DNA from: Colius striatus
Taxonomy: Eukaryota; Chordata; Aves; Coliiformes; Coliidae
Assembly: GCF_028858725.1 (NCBI RefSeq)
Contig: NC_084761.1
Location: 96,807,971 to 96,871,970 of the forward strand
Length of the DNA stretch: 64,000 bases
Direction of reading: 5' to 3'
Position 1 is the first letter of the stretch, and each line of letters opens with the position of its first letter. The position numbers and the translations under genes were made by a program. This document shows, in pieces, positions 14,377-26,162 of the stretch. The notes below the pieces were generated by a model, which was given only the letters and a program-made list of their open reading frames with translations, was not told the DNA's origin and searched no databases.

Positions 14377-14676
14377 ATCACAGAATCTCAAGGGTTGGAA
14401 GAGATCTGGAAAGACCATCTGGTCCAACCTGCCTGCCAGAGCAGGAACACCTAGAGTAGGTCACACAGGGACTCATCCAGCTGGGTTGGAATGTTTGCAG
14501 AGAAGGAGACTCCACAGCCCATCTGGGCATCCCCTTCCAATGCTCCCTCAACAGGGAAGTTTTTCCTTGTGTTTCTTTGGAACCTCTTCTGTTCCATCTT
14601 GTCCCCATTGCCCCTTGTCCTTTCATTGGCCATCACTCAGAACAGCCTGGCTCCATCCTCCTGACACTCACCCTTT
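14377..14676 (-). mobile_element. CR1 LINE, ~300 bp 3' end
   Basis: ATCACAGAATCTCAAGGGTT start, then TCCAGCTGGGTTGGAATGTT and CATTGCCCCTTGTCCTTTCA. It is the same subfamily as the copies at 10.06 kb and 19.5 kb. Confidence 0.92.
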
Positions 14677-14910
14677 ACACATTATAATGTAGACATCAGA
14701 AGTAATGTGCTGTGATACAGCCACTTTCCTGCAAAACAGTAGACATGTAAGAGCTGAACCAATTAAGCTCCTTGATCTGTTCTGTTTTTTTTTTCCTTTG
14801 TTTTCTCTATTAGAAATCCTGGCTTTGTATTAATATGAGTAATAAAGAGGTTCTCACCCACCAGGAAATACTGAAGTTGAACTTTCATGCAAATGCTGAA
14901 ACCTGGAAGT

Positions 14911-14961
14911 GTACATCCCACAATATGTACTTGCATATGTACATCCCACAATATGTACTTG
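14911..14961. repeat. Tandem duplication, 28-bp period, 1.8 copies
   Basis: GTACATCCCACAATATGTAC plus TTG occurs at 14911 and again at 14939 with an intact sequence, indicating a recent local duplication. Confidence 0.9.
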
Positions 14962-17494
14962 TCCCAGTGTGGACTTGCATGACCTCATTACCTGCTCTCT
15001 CTGGAATGATGCAGTGAAGATCTCAAATTGGTTTCTTGCAGGTTTTACCCCTTTTTTCTGCTCTTTCAGAGTTTACCCAAATGGATAGTAGAAGACTCTT
15101 ATGACCATGCTTAAGTAAACTTGAGTGTAACAACTTTCTGAGCCTATGCTTAGTTCAAGGACTCTTTGAGGTCATTTTGTTGCCTGGCTGTTACCCTGTT
15201 TTGTTGTGAAAGGTTAAGCTGCTGAAGGGACTGTCATGATTGCTAGGTTGGATGGCTGATGGAAGGGATAAAGAGCTTTGGATACACGCCAAAGCTCTCA
15301 CAGGACTGGCTGATCAAAACTGTTTCAGGGGTAATCATTATCAGCATATCTGAATCATTAGTCACATTTTCCAGAGGAGAACTACAGCTCAGTGTTTTGT
15401 GGCATATAGCTGATTTTCTGGGTTTTTAATGTAACCAGTCATTGACCCTTCAGGGTTCTGCTCAGAGCTCTTCTGCAGCACAGGCAACTGGATCAAATCT
15501 TACCACTCTGAACTCCTCTGGAAGTGGCACATGGGTGAAGCTCTCTGAAAAGGATCCCAGGGAGAATACCATTTCCTAGTGCTCAGCTGCTCCATGATGT
15601 TGAATGTGTAAACAGCTTAAAATAGCAAAGGGTGCCATGCTGTCTTTTAAAGAGTATTTTTACTGCACAAAACCATTTTGTTTGACAGGGCTGAATGCTG
15701 AGATGTTTCATGATTCCTCCAAATGACCAGAGCATGAATGAGTTGCTCTCCTATGTAATTCTTGGACTTCAATACTTGACCTAACGTAGCCTTAATTCAT
15801 CCTCATGGTCTGCAGTGCCTCAAGATTATTGATCTGTATCCCAGAGAACCAAAGTCTTTACACAGTTCAGAGTCTGGCAGTGTGTCCCTGCCTCTGCTAG
15901 ATCAAGTTGAGTTTTACCTATGTGCCTGAAGTGCCTAGGACTTGTAAAGCACTTGCAAAGTCTCAGGGACACAAGGGTTTGGTCATTATCATGTATTTGT
16001 TTATTGCCTTATGTTGACTACTGAAGCACAGACTTTGAGGTTCAGAAACTGGTGCAGTTAGAAAGGTGTGAATATAAATATCATTAAAACTGGGTTTGTG
16101 AACTAAACTTTCCTTCCATTCATCCACCAAAGAAATTTCCTTCCTGTTCAAAGTCAGAAGGCTCCAGTATTAGCTCTTGAGATCCTCAGGGACTAGAACG
16201 TGATATATTCAAAGCTCATCTTCACAACTGCTAATTAAAATGGTTGTTAGGCTTGTTAGCAAGAAGACAACTTGCAACAGAGGAAAGCAAGTCTTACTCA
16301 TGGTACTCTCTTCCATGTGTTCCACCATATGGAGAATATGAGACTTCTTCTGCATGTCTTCCTGGCTGGAAGCCCAGCAAGAACGCTGACTACCTGAAAT
16401 GGTTAGGAGGACTTTCATTGTCAAATTAGCTTTCTCTTCACTGTAAGAGCTCATGAGAGATACATGAGAGATACTGCAGCTCCTACCTGTGTTTTAGTCA
16501 CATGTATGTAGACAAAACTTCTCCAAACAGATTGCTTGAAGATTTGGCTGAAATAGATGGCGTTATAAGTTTCTAGACATGTGGCTTGTATCAAAAGCCC
16601 TTTAGGCCTTTTTAACCCTCACAGTCTTTCAAAGTCCTTGAGCAAAAGCCTGTTATAGTCCTATTACCCTCATGCTGGCTGGCAGTTTGTTGCAGCTCTG
16701 CATTGCTCATGTGCCCTTTTCCTTAAAGTTTTTCCATCTCAATCTGACTACTAGATGATGCTTTTTCAAAGGCACCTCAGCCTTGAAATTAAGTCCTCTA
16801 AGTGGTCTGTGACTTAACACCTTTCACAACTATCTTCAGCTCTACCTCCTATGTCATTGCTATACACAAGGTGGGTTTTTTCCCTGCAAATTGCTCCCAT
16901 GTATTTGGCTATTTAATAGTTAATGATTGGACAGGGAAAGACAGGAATATTTATGATTTATAAATTATAACTGTTCTACAACCTCCATTGTTCTCTGCTG
17001 GACTCTTGACACTCGCTGTTTCATATCATGTTAACAGCCATAAATGCACGGTTCAATATTAATGACACTCCAAATCTTAGGGCTGGGCTTGGTCTGTTAG
17101 ACTGTTAGTAAAAGGTACAGGCAGCTTTGCAATGGATTAGACATAGTACTCTCCTTAGAGAACAGTCACAAGGGTTGTCTCAAATCAATTCAGGAAAGGA
17201 TGCTCAAAAAGGAAACATGATTATCCCTTTGGACTAAACTAAGCAGGCAGCCACAAGATTCCTAAAATACTCCAGATTATACTCTTATCTTATTTGTCTT
17301 TAAGGGAACTGTGCATATCTTGTAGTCAGCAAATCTATGGTTTACATAGCTTAATTACTCATTAACATAACAAACCTGTTTTCGGTACTAGTTGGGTCAT
17401 CTGCATGAAGTCACATTGAAGACTGAAAAATGCTGCCATTTCAGGCAAGTTTAACATAACTGAAACACTTCTAACATCCTCATCAGAAAGCTGA
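14962..17494. other. Intergenic, nothing assignable except a short hairpin
   Basis: Short random frames only. It contains a perfect 10-bp inverted repeat at 15272-15298, reported under findings. Confidence 0.55.
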
Positions 17495-18573
17495 GGCAGT
17501 GTGGCTGGGATGAGTGGGCAGTGAGGTGGATGGAGAGCTGCTGAATGACAGAGCCCAGAGGGTGCTGAGCAATGGCACAGAGTCCAGTTGGAGGCCTGTG
17601 GCCAGTGGAGTTCCACAGGGATGGGTTCTGGGGCCAGTCTTGGTCAACATCTTCATCAACCACCTGGATGAGGGCACAGAGGGACCCTCAGCAACTTCGC
17701 TGATGGCACCAAACTGGGAGCACTGGCTGATTCCCCAGAGGCTGAGCTGCCATTCAGCGGGATCTCGACCGGCTGCAGAGTTGGGCACAGAGGAACCTGC
17801 TGAGGTTCAACAAGGACAAGGGCAGAGTCCTGCAGCTGGGGAGGAACAACCCCCTGCACCAGCACAGGCTGGGGATGAGCTGCTGGAGAGCAGCTCTGCA
17901 GAAAGAGACCTGGGAGTCCTGATTGATAATGAGCTAAACATGAGCAGCAATGTGGCCTCGTGGCCAAGAAGCCAATGGCAGCCTGAGATGCATCAAGAAG
18001 AGTGTGGGCAGGAGGTCAAGGGAGGTTCTGCTCCTGCTCTGCTCTGATGAGGCCTCATCTGGAGCCCTGTGTCCAATTCTGGGCTCCCCAGCTCCAGAGA
18101 AACAGGTAACTGCTGGAGAGAGGCCAGTGCAGGGCCACAAAGGTGATCAGGGGAATGGAGCATCTTTCATACGAGGAAAGGCTGTGGGACCTGGGGCTGT
18201 TCAGGCTGGAGAAGAGGAGACTGAGGGGGGATCTTATTAACATTTATAAATATCTAAAGGGTGGGTGTCAGGAGGTTGGGACATCCCTCTTTTCTATAGT
18301 AGCCAGCAACAGGACAAGGGGTGATGGGATGAAGCTGGAACACAAAAAATTCCATCTAAACATGAGAAAAAGCTATTTCAGTGTTTCAGTGAGGGAGCCC
18401 TGGCACAGGCTGCCCAGGGAGGGTGTGGAGGCTCCTTCCTTGGTGGTCTTCAAGATCCTCCTGGACACGTTCCTGTGTGGCGTAATCTAGGTGGGACCTG
18501 CTTCTGCAGGGCAATTGGACTAGATGATCTCTAAAGGTCCCTTCCAACCCTATCATTCCATGATTCTATGATC
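17495..18573 (+). mobile_element. CR1 LINE, ~1.08 kb, RT domain through 3' tail
   Basis: The longest CR1 copy here. It encodes reverse-transcriptase text [20 protein letters not shown], then a frameshift, an active-site box FADG (intact copies read FADD), and the ORF2 C-terminus ([36 protein letters not shown]). It ends CATTCCATGATTCTATGATC. The second catalytic Asp is Gly at 17705-17707, so the copy is not functional. The 5' part of ORF2 and ORF1 are absent, the usual CR1 5' truncation. Confidence 0.95.
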
Positions 18574-19279
18574 TGGTGGCTGCAGTTCAGAGTCACTTGC
18601 TTAGCTTAAGTACACTCTGCTAGGGAGATATTAGCTGTCATTTCTTACCCTCTCAAACCTGTAACCTCAGTTACTCTATCACCTTGACACCTTTGCCAAA
18701 TGGATATAAATGACAAATGCTAATAAATTCACACAGGTCAAGAAAACAAGCAAACATAAGATTAATAGAAGTTAATTGGATACTGTTTACAGAATAATTA
18801 AAGTCTTGAAGCACAACCTCTCTTTGGTTTTAATAATGAATATTTGTAAACCACAATTGCCACATGAGATCATTCATCATCTTTTCTACTTTATAACTTT
18901 CAGCCTAATTTTAATAATAAGTGCCTTTTCAGACTAACAATGTTCTTTAGATTTAAAGTTAGCAGATTAATATGCACATAAAAAATAAGTACATGGTCTC
19001 TAATATTTCCCTGGTGGTCAGGTTTTACTTTATATGACTGACTTGTTATGGATAATTAATATTAGCATGATTACAGTTTGGCAAATTAAACTACGTGCCC
19101 ATGGAGTGAAAACAGAACCACAGAATAACTTCTTTGCAAGTGAGACTGACACAAAATCTCAAAGACTTGCTTCTACCTGCTACAGCTTGTCTGCTCTGGA
19201 AGTCTGTTCTCTCTAAAGGTTGTATGATTTTGGTGAGGTTTTACAGGCAATTTGTGTTGATGTCCTTCATATTGTTATC
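18574..19279. other. Intergenic, nothing assignable
   Basis: AT-rich, no recognised element and no convincing frame. Confidence 0.55.
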
Positions 19280-19342
19280 TGGCAACAGGACAAGGGGTAA
19301 TGGAATGAAGCTGGAACACAAAACGTTCCATTTAAACATAAA
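19280..19342 (+). mobile_element. CR1 LINE internal scrap
   Basis: GGCAACAGGACAAGGGGTAA, then GAAGCTGGAACACAAAACGT and TCCATTTAAACATAA match the ORF2 segment encoding [19 protein letters not shown] in neighbouring copies. It has neither a tail nor flanking CR1. Confidence 0.85.
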
Positions 19343-19483
19343 TGTGTCTTCCTTACCATGTATCTTGATTTTCAGTTACACATAATGATACCTAAAAGAT
19401 CATTTTATTTATAATTTACAAGCCACCCAACAACATGAGGCAGATAACACTAAAGGAAAAACCTTCATCTTTCTCTTTGGTGG

Positions 19484-20023
19484 AGGTTCTCCCCTGCCCC
19501 CTACTCTTCCCTCGTGAGCCCACATCTGGAATATTGTGTCCAGTTCTGGGCCCCTCAGTTGCAGAAGGACAGGGAGCTGCTGGAGAGAGTTCAGTGCAGG
19601 GCCACCAAGATGCTGAAGGGAGTGGAGCATCTCCTTTGTGATGAAAGGCTGAGGAAGCTGGGGGTCTTGAGCTTGGAGAAGAGACCGAGGGGTGACCTCA
19701 TTCATGGTTATAAATCCATCAAGGGTGGGTGTGAGGAGGATGGAGCCAGGCTGTGCTCAGTGATGGCCAATGATAGGACAAGGGACAACGGGTACAAGCT
19801 GGAACAGAAGAGGTTCCAAAGCAACACAAGGACAAATTGTTCCCTGTTGAGGTGAGGGAGCACTGGCAGGGGCTGCCCAGATGGGCTGTGGAGGCTCCTT
19901 CCCTGGAGACATTCCAACCCAGCTGGATGAGTCCCTGTGTGCCCTGCTCTAGGTGGTGCTGCTCTGGCAGGGGGGCTGCACTGGATGAGCTTTCCAGGTC
20001 CCTTCCAGCCCTTGAGATTCTGT
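19484..20023 (+). mobile_element. CR1 LINE, ~540 bp, ORF2 C-terminus and 3' tail
   Basis: Translates as [40 protein letters not shown] and [20 protein letters not shown], and ends CTTGAGATTCTGTTA. It lies between the arms of the inverted CR1 pair at 17.5 and 21.2 kb and belongs to another subfamily. Confidence 0.94.
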
Positions 20024-20729
20024 TAACTGCCCACAACTATATTTTCTGAATGTATCTGGTAACTCCTTTGTAAAAAACTCCACTGAAATTCCTTTTACAC
20101 CTCGAAAGACGTTTTCTTTTCTCACAGAAAGCATCCTCAATTGTGCCCAAGTGGGAGGCCAGGTATAAGAGAGACACTGTGACTGCCCTCACCTTTTTCT
20201 TCACCAACAAAACTAGAAGGACTCATCTCCCCTCTCATCCCATCTCTTTAGCTATACTAACGCAACCACAGAATTAAGTTGTTCTGTGTTTGTTTTTCAG
20301 AGCCTCTGCCTTTCCATTATACCCTCTATTCAGACTATGGTCTAAGAGGCACTAGGATTTCTTGATGCTTTCAGAGTGCTTTTTTAAACTTCTCACGTTC
20401 TTATGAGTTTTCTTGCCAGTATAGTAACATAGATGGTCAGCTTTTAGTTTCCTCTTGGCTTCACCTTCTCCACCACCTGACTCTGGTTGAGCAGGTTATA
20501 AAGACAGTATCTTCTGTAACAAGCACTAAAAATGGTCCCTAGGGTCAGCTACAGGGTGAAGCATAAAACTCTCAAGGGAAATTGTGCTTCACTTGCTTGT
20601 TTGCTCTCACTCTAATGTTGTAAATCATTTCAGCATGACTCGTGTCTGGAAGGCATTTTACCCAACAGAAGTGTTTTGCTGCAGTAACTCAATCAACTGG
20701 TTACTCCTGGTGCTGTTGCAAGTTCTGTC

Positions 20730-21165
20730 AATGTCAAAGCAGAGTGGCTGATGTTGGCTGATTATGTAAATGAAATCCAGAATTACCAAATTGTAATCAC
20801 AGTGCAAACAATGTTAGCACCTGATTAATCGATCCTTACCTTATTAATCACTGATTAGTATGAGCTGTGAGAGAACCCTCTCAGTACCAAGGCATTGATC
20901 TCCATCTAAATATGGTCATAATGTTGGCAGTCCAATATTGAAACCAAACGGCTCGAGCAATTATGTCATAACTAAAGGAAAAAAGCAGCATGTCATCTCC
21001 TGCAGCATCAGTCAGGCTAAAGATACATCACAAAATGGTCTATTATTTTATTACTGCAATTGTTTGGGAGCTTTCTTCTGCTATTAAATATGTCTGCTGC
21101 AACTGTAAGCTGGGTGGCATGTCCCAGAAACGAGCTGCTCATCATCTTGAGAATCCTTAGTGTTT
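20730..21165. promoter_or_regulatory. Possible conserved non-coding element (unproven)
   Basis: A unique block between CR1 copies with densely packed motif-like words: TGATTATGTAAATGAAAT, GATTAATCGATCC, TTATTAATCACTGATTAGT and CGGCTCGAGCAATTATGTCA. Retained CpGs in an AT-rich context and homeodomain/POU-like strings resemble vertebrate regulatory elements. Cross-species conservation cannot be seen here. Confidence 0.25.
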
Positions 21166-21174
21166 CCAAAATGG

Positions 21175-22054
21175 ATCATAGAATCATAGAATGGTGGGGT
21201 TGGAAGGGACCTTTACATATCATCTAGTCCAATCCCCCTGCAGAAGCAGGGTCACCTAGATCAGGTCACACAGGAACGTGGCCAGGCGGCTCTTGAAGAG
21301 CTCCAAGGAAGGAGATTCCACCACCTCTCTGGGCAGCCTGTGCCACGGCTCTGTCACCCTGACACTGAAAGAGTTTTTTATCATGTTTAAGTGGAACTTT
21401 TTGTGTTCCAGCTTCATCCCATCACCCCTTGTCCTGTTGCTGGCTACTATAGAAAAAAGGGATGTCCCAACCTCCTGACACCCACCCTTTAGAAATTTAT
21501 AAATGTTAATAAGATCCCCCCTCAGTCTCCTCCAGACTGAACAGCCCCAGGTCCCACAGCCTTTCCTTGTATGACAGATGTTCCCTGATCATCTTGGTGT
21601 CCCTGCACTGGCCTCTCTCCAGAAGTTCCCTGTCCCTCTTGAGCTGAGGAGCCCAGACCTGGACACAGGACTCCAGATGAGGCCTCAGCAGGTCAGAGTA
21701 GAGAGGGAGCAGAACCTCCCTTGACCTGTTGGCCACACTCGATGCATCCAGGCTGCCATTGGCCTTCGTGGCCAAGAGGGCACATTGCTGGCTCATATTT
21801 AGTTAATTATCAATCAGGGCTCCCAGGTCTCTCTCTGCAGAGCTGCTCTCCAGCAGGCCACCCCCAGCCTGTGCTGGTGCAGGGGGTTGTTCCTCCCCAG
21901 CTGCAGGACTCTGCCCTTGTCCTTGTTGAACCTCAGCAGGTTCCTCTGTGCCCAACTCTGCAGCCAGTCGAGATCCCGCTGAATGGCAGCTCAGCCTCTG
22001 GGGAATCAGCCAGTGCTCCCAGTTTGGTGCCAGCAGGGAACTTGCTGAGGGTAC
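21175..22054 (-). mobile_element. CR1 LINE, ~880 bp, near-identical inverted partner of 17.5 kb copy
   Basis: Begins ATCATAGAATCATAGAATGG and reads, on the minus strand, from the RT active-site region to the tail. The 21.87-22.02 kb stretch reverse-complements to the 17.72-17.88 kb stretch with almost no differences by eye. The active-site box reads FPAG instead of FADD (22029-22031 is the Gly codon in reverse). Confidence 0.95.
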
Positions 22055-25000
22055 AAAACCAAGAGAAAAAAAAAAAGCATTTATAATCATTTTAAATTAT
22101 TTGTTAATTGAAAAATATTTCAGGCAAGCCAGGTTACTTCTTCAGAAATCCAGAGTGGTTTTGTTCCTTTAAGCACAGCACTCCTTTTCCCTGCTAGACA
22201 GCTGATGTATATGATTTGGATATCTGGGGTAAGTTGGTTTATCTGAGAATTTTAGAGGGAATCAGAGGGCAAAATGTGTTCTGATGTTTCATTTTACAAG
22301 TACATTTGTTCTGCCAAATAATTAATTCTTTAAATTCTTCCAAATGGGAAATCATGCTTTCTGGCCCATCAGCAGACTTGTTATTCCTAACCATAGGGTA
22401 TGAATAATAACAGTCTTTTTTTGCAGATATCAGTGCATGTGACACCTATAATTTACAACACTTGTAAATACAGATGGAATTAATGCCAGGTAAGGTTTCT
22501 AAAGGGCCTGGGAATCGGATATGCTTTCAAAAGACTGTGGACCAAGCATCACAGACTGATCTGTTTAAGGGACATGCCTGGCACACTGTCTTGAAAACTT
22601 TTCTTCATCGAAGTAGCAGTGTTGAACTCAGCAGCTTAACGTGTCTGGGGAAGTGCTGGCAGGATTCACCCCTCCTTAAATTTGTACATTTTTGCAGAGC
22701 TGTCTGGACATGTAGGAACAAGCTCTAACTGTAACTGATTTATTTACTCTGTCCATGCCAACCAAAATATGAAAGAACTGGAGACACTAGCACCCCATTA
22801 TCTCTTTGTCTGTACATATTGCAATCCATACAAAAGTGGGATTAACTCTTTCCCCCTTCACTCCCACTCTTTTTATTTCTTTGTTTAAATAACTTCACAC
22901 TAGCAATACACTTCTTTAAGCATCTTTAACCTTTATCATTTGAATTCTGACTTTCAGGATTGTCATAGGATTTAAATTACCTTTATTTTCACCTCCTTCA
23001 GTCCCTCTAGAAAACACTGGAAAAACAGAGATATGGGTGATAAAAGCAAAACTTTTGGAACAGAGGTGTTCCAGAATCAATTGGGCATGGCCCAGAGCAA
23101 CCTGATCTAGTGAAATGTGTTTTGAGCAGAGTGTTGAACTAGATGACTTTGGAAGCCTGATTCCACTTAAGGTTTGATGCTAGGGTTCTATGAAATTCCA
23201 TCTGAACACTTCCCATGATGGCCAATATCAATATACTGACCAGGCATCTTCATTCCCAGTGGAGCAATCTAAAGAATGTAGTTGTATGAGTATGGCAGTG
23301 CCTAACTTTAAAATCCTTCTTCACCTTGAGCTATTTGGGGTTCCCTTTGTAGAAGCATGGCACTATGAAGAATTTGGGAGACTGGCTGACCAGATTACTT
23401 TATTCAGCTAAAGCAAGCCTGTGTATCACTCATTGTCATCAACAGTCCTATGTCATCTCCTTTTTGAATTAATAATAGCGCTCATCACAAGTCAAAAACT
23501 TTCTGTAGGCCAAAATCAGTCTTAGCCATGACCATATCATTAGATGATCTTCCCATTGTCTCTCTTGGGTCCTTTTTTTGTTAGTATCCATATTAAAAGT
23601 GTAACAGGAGGTAATAAGAATATCTCAAATAATGAAAACTCATAGAACGGGGGAAAAAAATCACATTTCTTTCCAGTAGATTTGTACCAATATGATTCCA
23701 TGCACTTTAACAGTGTTGGGTCATATTACAACTGTTTAAGCAAGGAAAAGAGTTGCTACAATCTTCACTGATTTTTACTTACAGCCTGGAGCATTCCCAT
23801 CTCTGCAGGGCAGTTTCCTTTTCCACAGCAGTGTGAATTCCTGACAAATGTTCCTTGTGTGCCTACTGTAGCCCCAGTCCTCCTCCCCTGGCTGCTGTCA
23901 CTCATCCAACTCTCCTGTATCACACAGACAGTTGGTTATTCCTTCTGAGGAAAAGAATTCTATATGTAGCCTTTTTGAATTGGACTTTTATTTTCTCCAG
24001 ATGACATTTCCAATCTGTCAAGACAATTTCAGGTTTCAGTCTTGTCCACCTGCTTGTTCACATGAATTGCAAACATCACCAGCCTGTAGAATCTCTAACT
24101 CATTCACTAAAACAGTGTTTACTGGTACTGGTACTGGTTCTATGACTGGCTTCTGCTTTTCTTTCTTGATGCATTGTTCTGGTCTGATACTTCTCAGAGA
24201 ATGGTTGTTATGCTTTGCTATTTTTCTATCAAATGCCAGTACAGTAAATAGTAGCATTACCTAATTCTTGTTTCCCAAAATTGCTTTCTAGTCTTATCTA
24301 GTGAAATAATGTCCAGAGCTTAAGTTACAATATTTGACACCTATGGTTTCAGGCTTAGTGCTGTGTCCAAGAAAAAGAAACTACATTTCTTGAACACAGG
24401 TTGAATACTCTGTTGAAGTTTCTGGATCTGTATGGTTTTTTGCCTGTCTCCAATATCCCTAAAGGTCTGTTTGGCCAAGTGAACTTCTTACAACTTTCTT
24501 CAGCCATTTTTCACGTTGGGATGGTCTGTGTGTCTTCTTTCAACATAAACTTCTTAAGGCATTGCCAATTCTCCATATTATTTTCCCTTTAAAATAGTTC
24601 CCACCTGGATCTTAACTACTTCCAGTTAAGTAATGTAGTTCTTTAAAGACCATTATCAATACCTTGCCTTCTTTTCCTAACACCTATCCATGCTGGTTTG
24701 GTCTCATCCAAGCTGTCCTCCATCCTCATGTTCTTCACTCCATTCCTACCACTTCTATTAAAAGCTTTTTTTCTCTTTGATTATTTTTTTAAGTGTCCAT
24801 CAAAAATTTATGCTTATTAACATCTAGAGTGTTCTGAGTTCTTTATATACCCTGCTGTACTTGTTTCTAGGCATACCTTGGGAAAGAAATTCTTTTCTTG
24901 CATCTACCTGCTGCTACCAACAGGTCTCTCTGTGACTAATTCAGTTAATTTTCAAGAAATGGATTCCAAGTTGTAAAGTTAATCTTTCACACTGAGAGCT

Positions 25001-25999
25001 GGAAGCTGATGGTGGCATGTGACAAAGATATAATCAGTGTTTAGCAAAGGAGTGAATTGTTACTACACAAAGACCTTCCTACAAGCATATCAGTTCTGGC
25101 ATGTTCATAAACACTAAAAGCAAATCAAACATGGATAAAGCCAACTGGTGTACACAGTAGAAAAGGCTGTTTTCCACAGCACTGGACCATTACTGGAGTG
25201 TTTGTTGGGGTCATTCTCATCCTAGCTTGCTAGGAAACTCAAAGGCTGTTCCAATCCTAGCATGGACTCTGACTGCAGCTCTTGGTTTTATGTAGACTGT
25301 GACCAAGCTCCACAGACAAGACCTTTTTCCCAGTTCATTGTCTGGATTGTGTATACTCCTTGTGGTTCATTTGTCTGTTTAAATAGTGCCTGAATCTCTT
25401 TTCATTGTATTGCCTCTAGAAGCTGATTCTAGGTTATTTTAATATCCTCTAGGAAATTTCTTGTAATATTTCAATTAGAGGCTTTCTCACACTTATTTTA
25501 ATTTAGGGCTTTAACTGACAGAGGAACAATAACAATAAAATTGCTTGCATACTTCTATTTGGATTGGTTTGAAAAGTGAACATTACTAATTGCATGAGTT
25601 ATCTCTTTGGCTTCTTTTTCCTGTTCTGCATGCTCATCTGTATCATGCTCATCACTGTGGCGTCTGAGCACTTCTTGGCATTAAGCCATGTGATTTACAC
25701 TGTTCATGTGGTCATCACTGTTCTTGTCTTTTCCTTTTAACTGTGTGCATGGAGCCTTTTCTTAAGTTTTTTATTATCTTATTTAATGAAAACACCATTT
25801 GTATTAGACATATTGCTGTGCACTGACCTTTAAAAAGTCAGGATCAGGGAAAGACCAGGGTCCTTAGCTCAGAATCCTAACTAGCAGCTATTTGCTGTGA
25901 ACAAGAGGAGCTTTATCCAGATTAAGGAAAATTCATTGCATCAGGAGAGTGAAAGCATTAACCAGAATTTTCATTTGATGGTTACTGTTGATCTTCTAC
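22055..25999. other. Intergenic, one old CR1 piece, otherwise nothing assignable
   Basis: AT-rich tract with only short random frames. The CR1 remnant at 23.1 kb is listed separately. Confidence 0.5.
23090..23193 (+). mobile_element. Diverged CR1 LINE 3' end
   Basis: AGCAACCTGATCTAGTGAAA, then GTTGAACTAGATGACTTTGG and a GGTTCTATGA tail follow the final ~100 bp of CR1 but with many substitutions. Confidence 0.75.
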
Positions 26000-26009
26000 A
26001 TACTTCAGC

Positions 26010-26162
26010 CCAAACTCTTCTTCATCTTACTCCTTCCTTGGAGGTCTTCAAGACCTGCCTGGACATGTTCCTGTGCAACCTGATCTAGGTGGACCTGCTT
26101 CTGCAGGGGGGTGAGATCAGATGATCTCTACAGGTCCCTTTCAACCCTACTATTCTATGATC
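26010..26162 (+). mobile_element. CR1 LINE, short 3' end
   Basis: CTTGGAGGTCTTCAAGACCT, GGACATGTTCCTGTGCAACC, GATGATCTCTACAGGTCCCT and a CTATTCTATGATC tail. Confidence 0.92.

Noticed and set aside
17514-18490. Two plus-strand frames of 177 and 115 codons
   Set aside because: These are decayed pieces of CR1 ORF2 (GVPQG...[15 protein letters not shown]), not a host gene.
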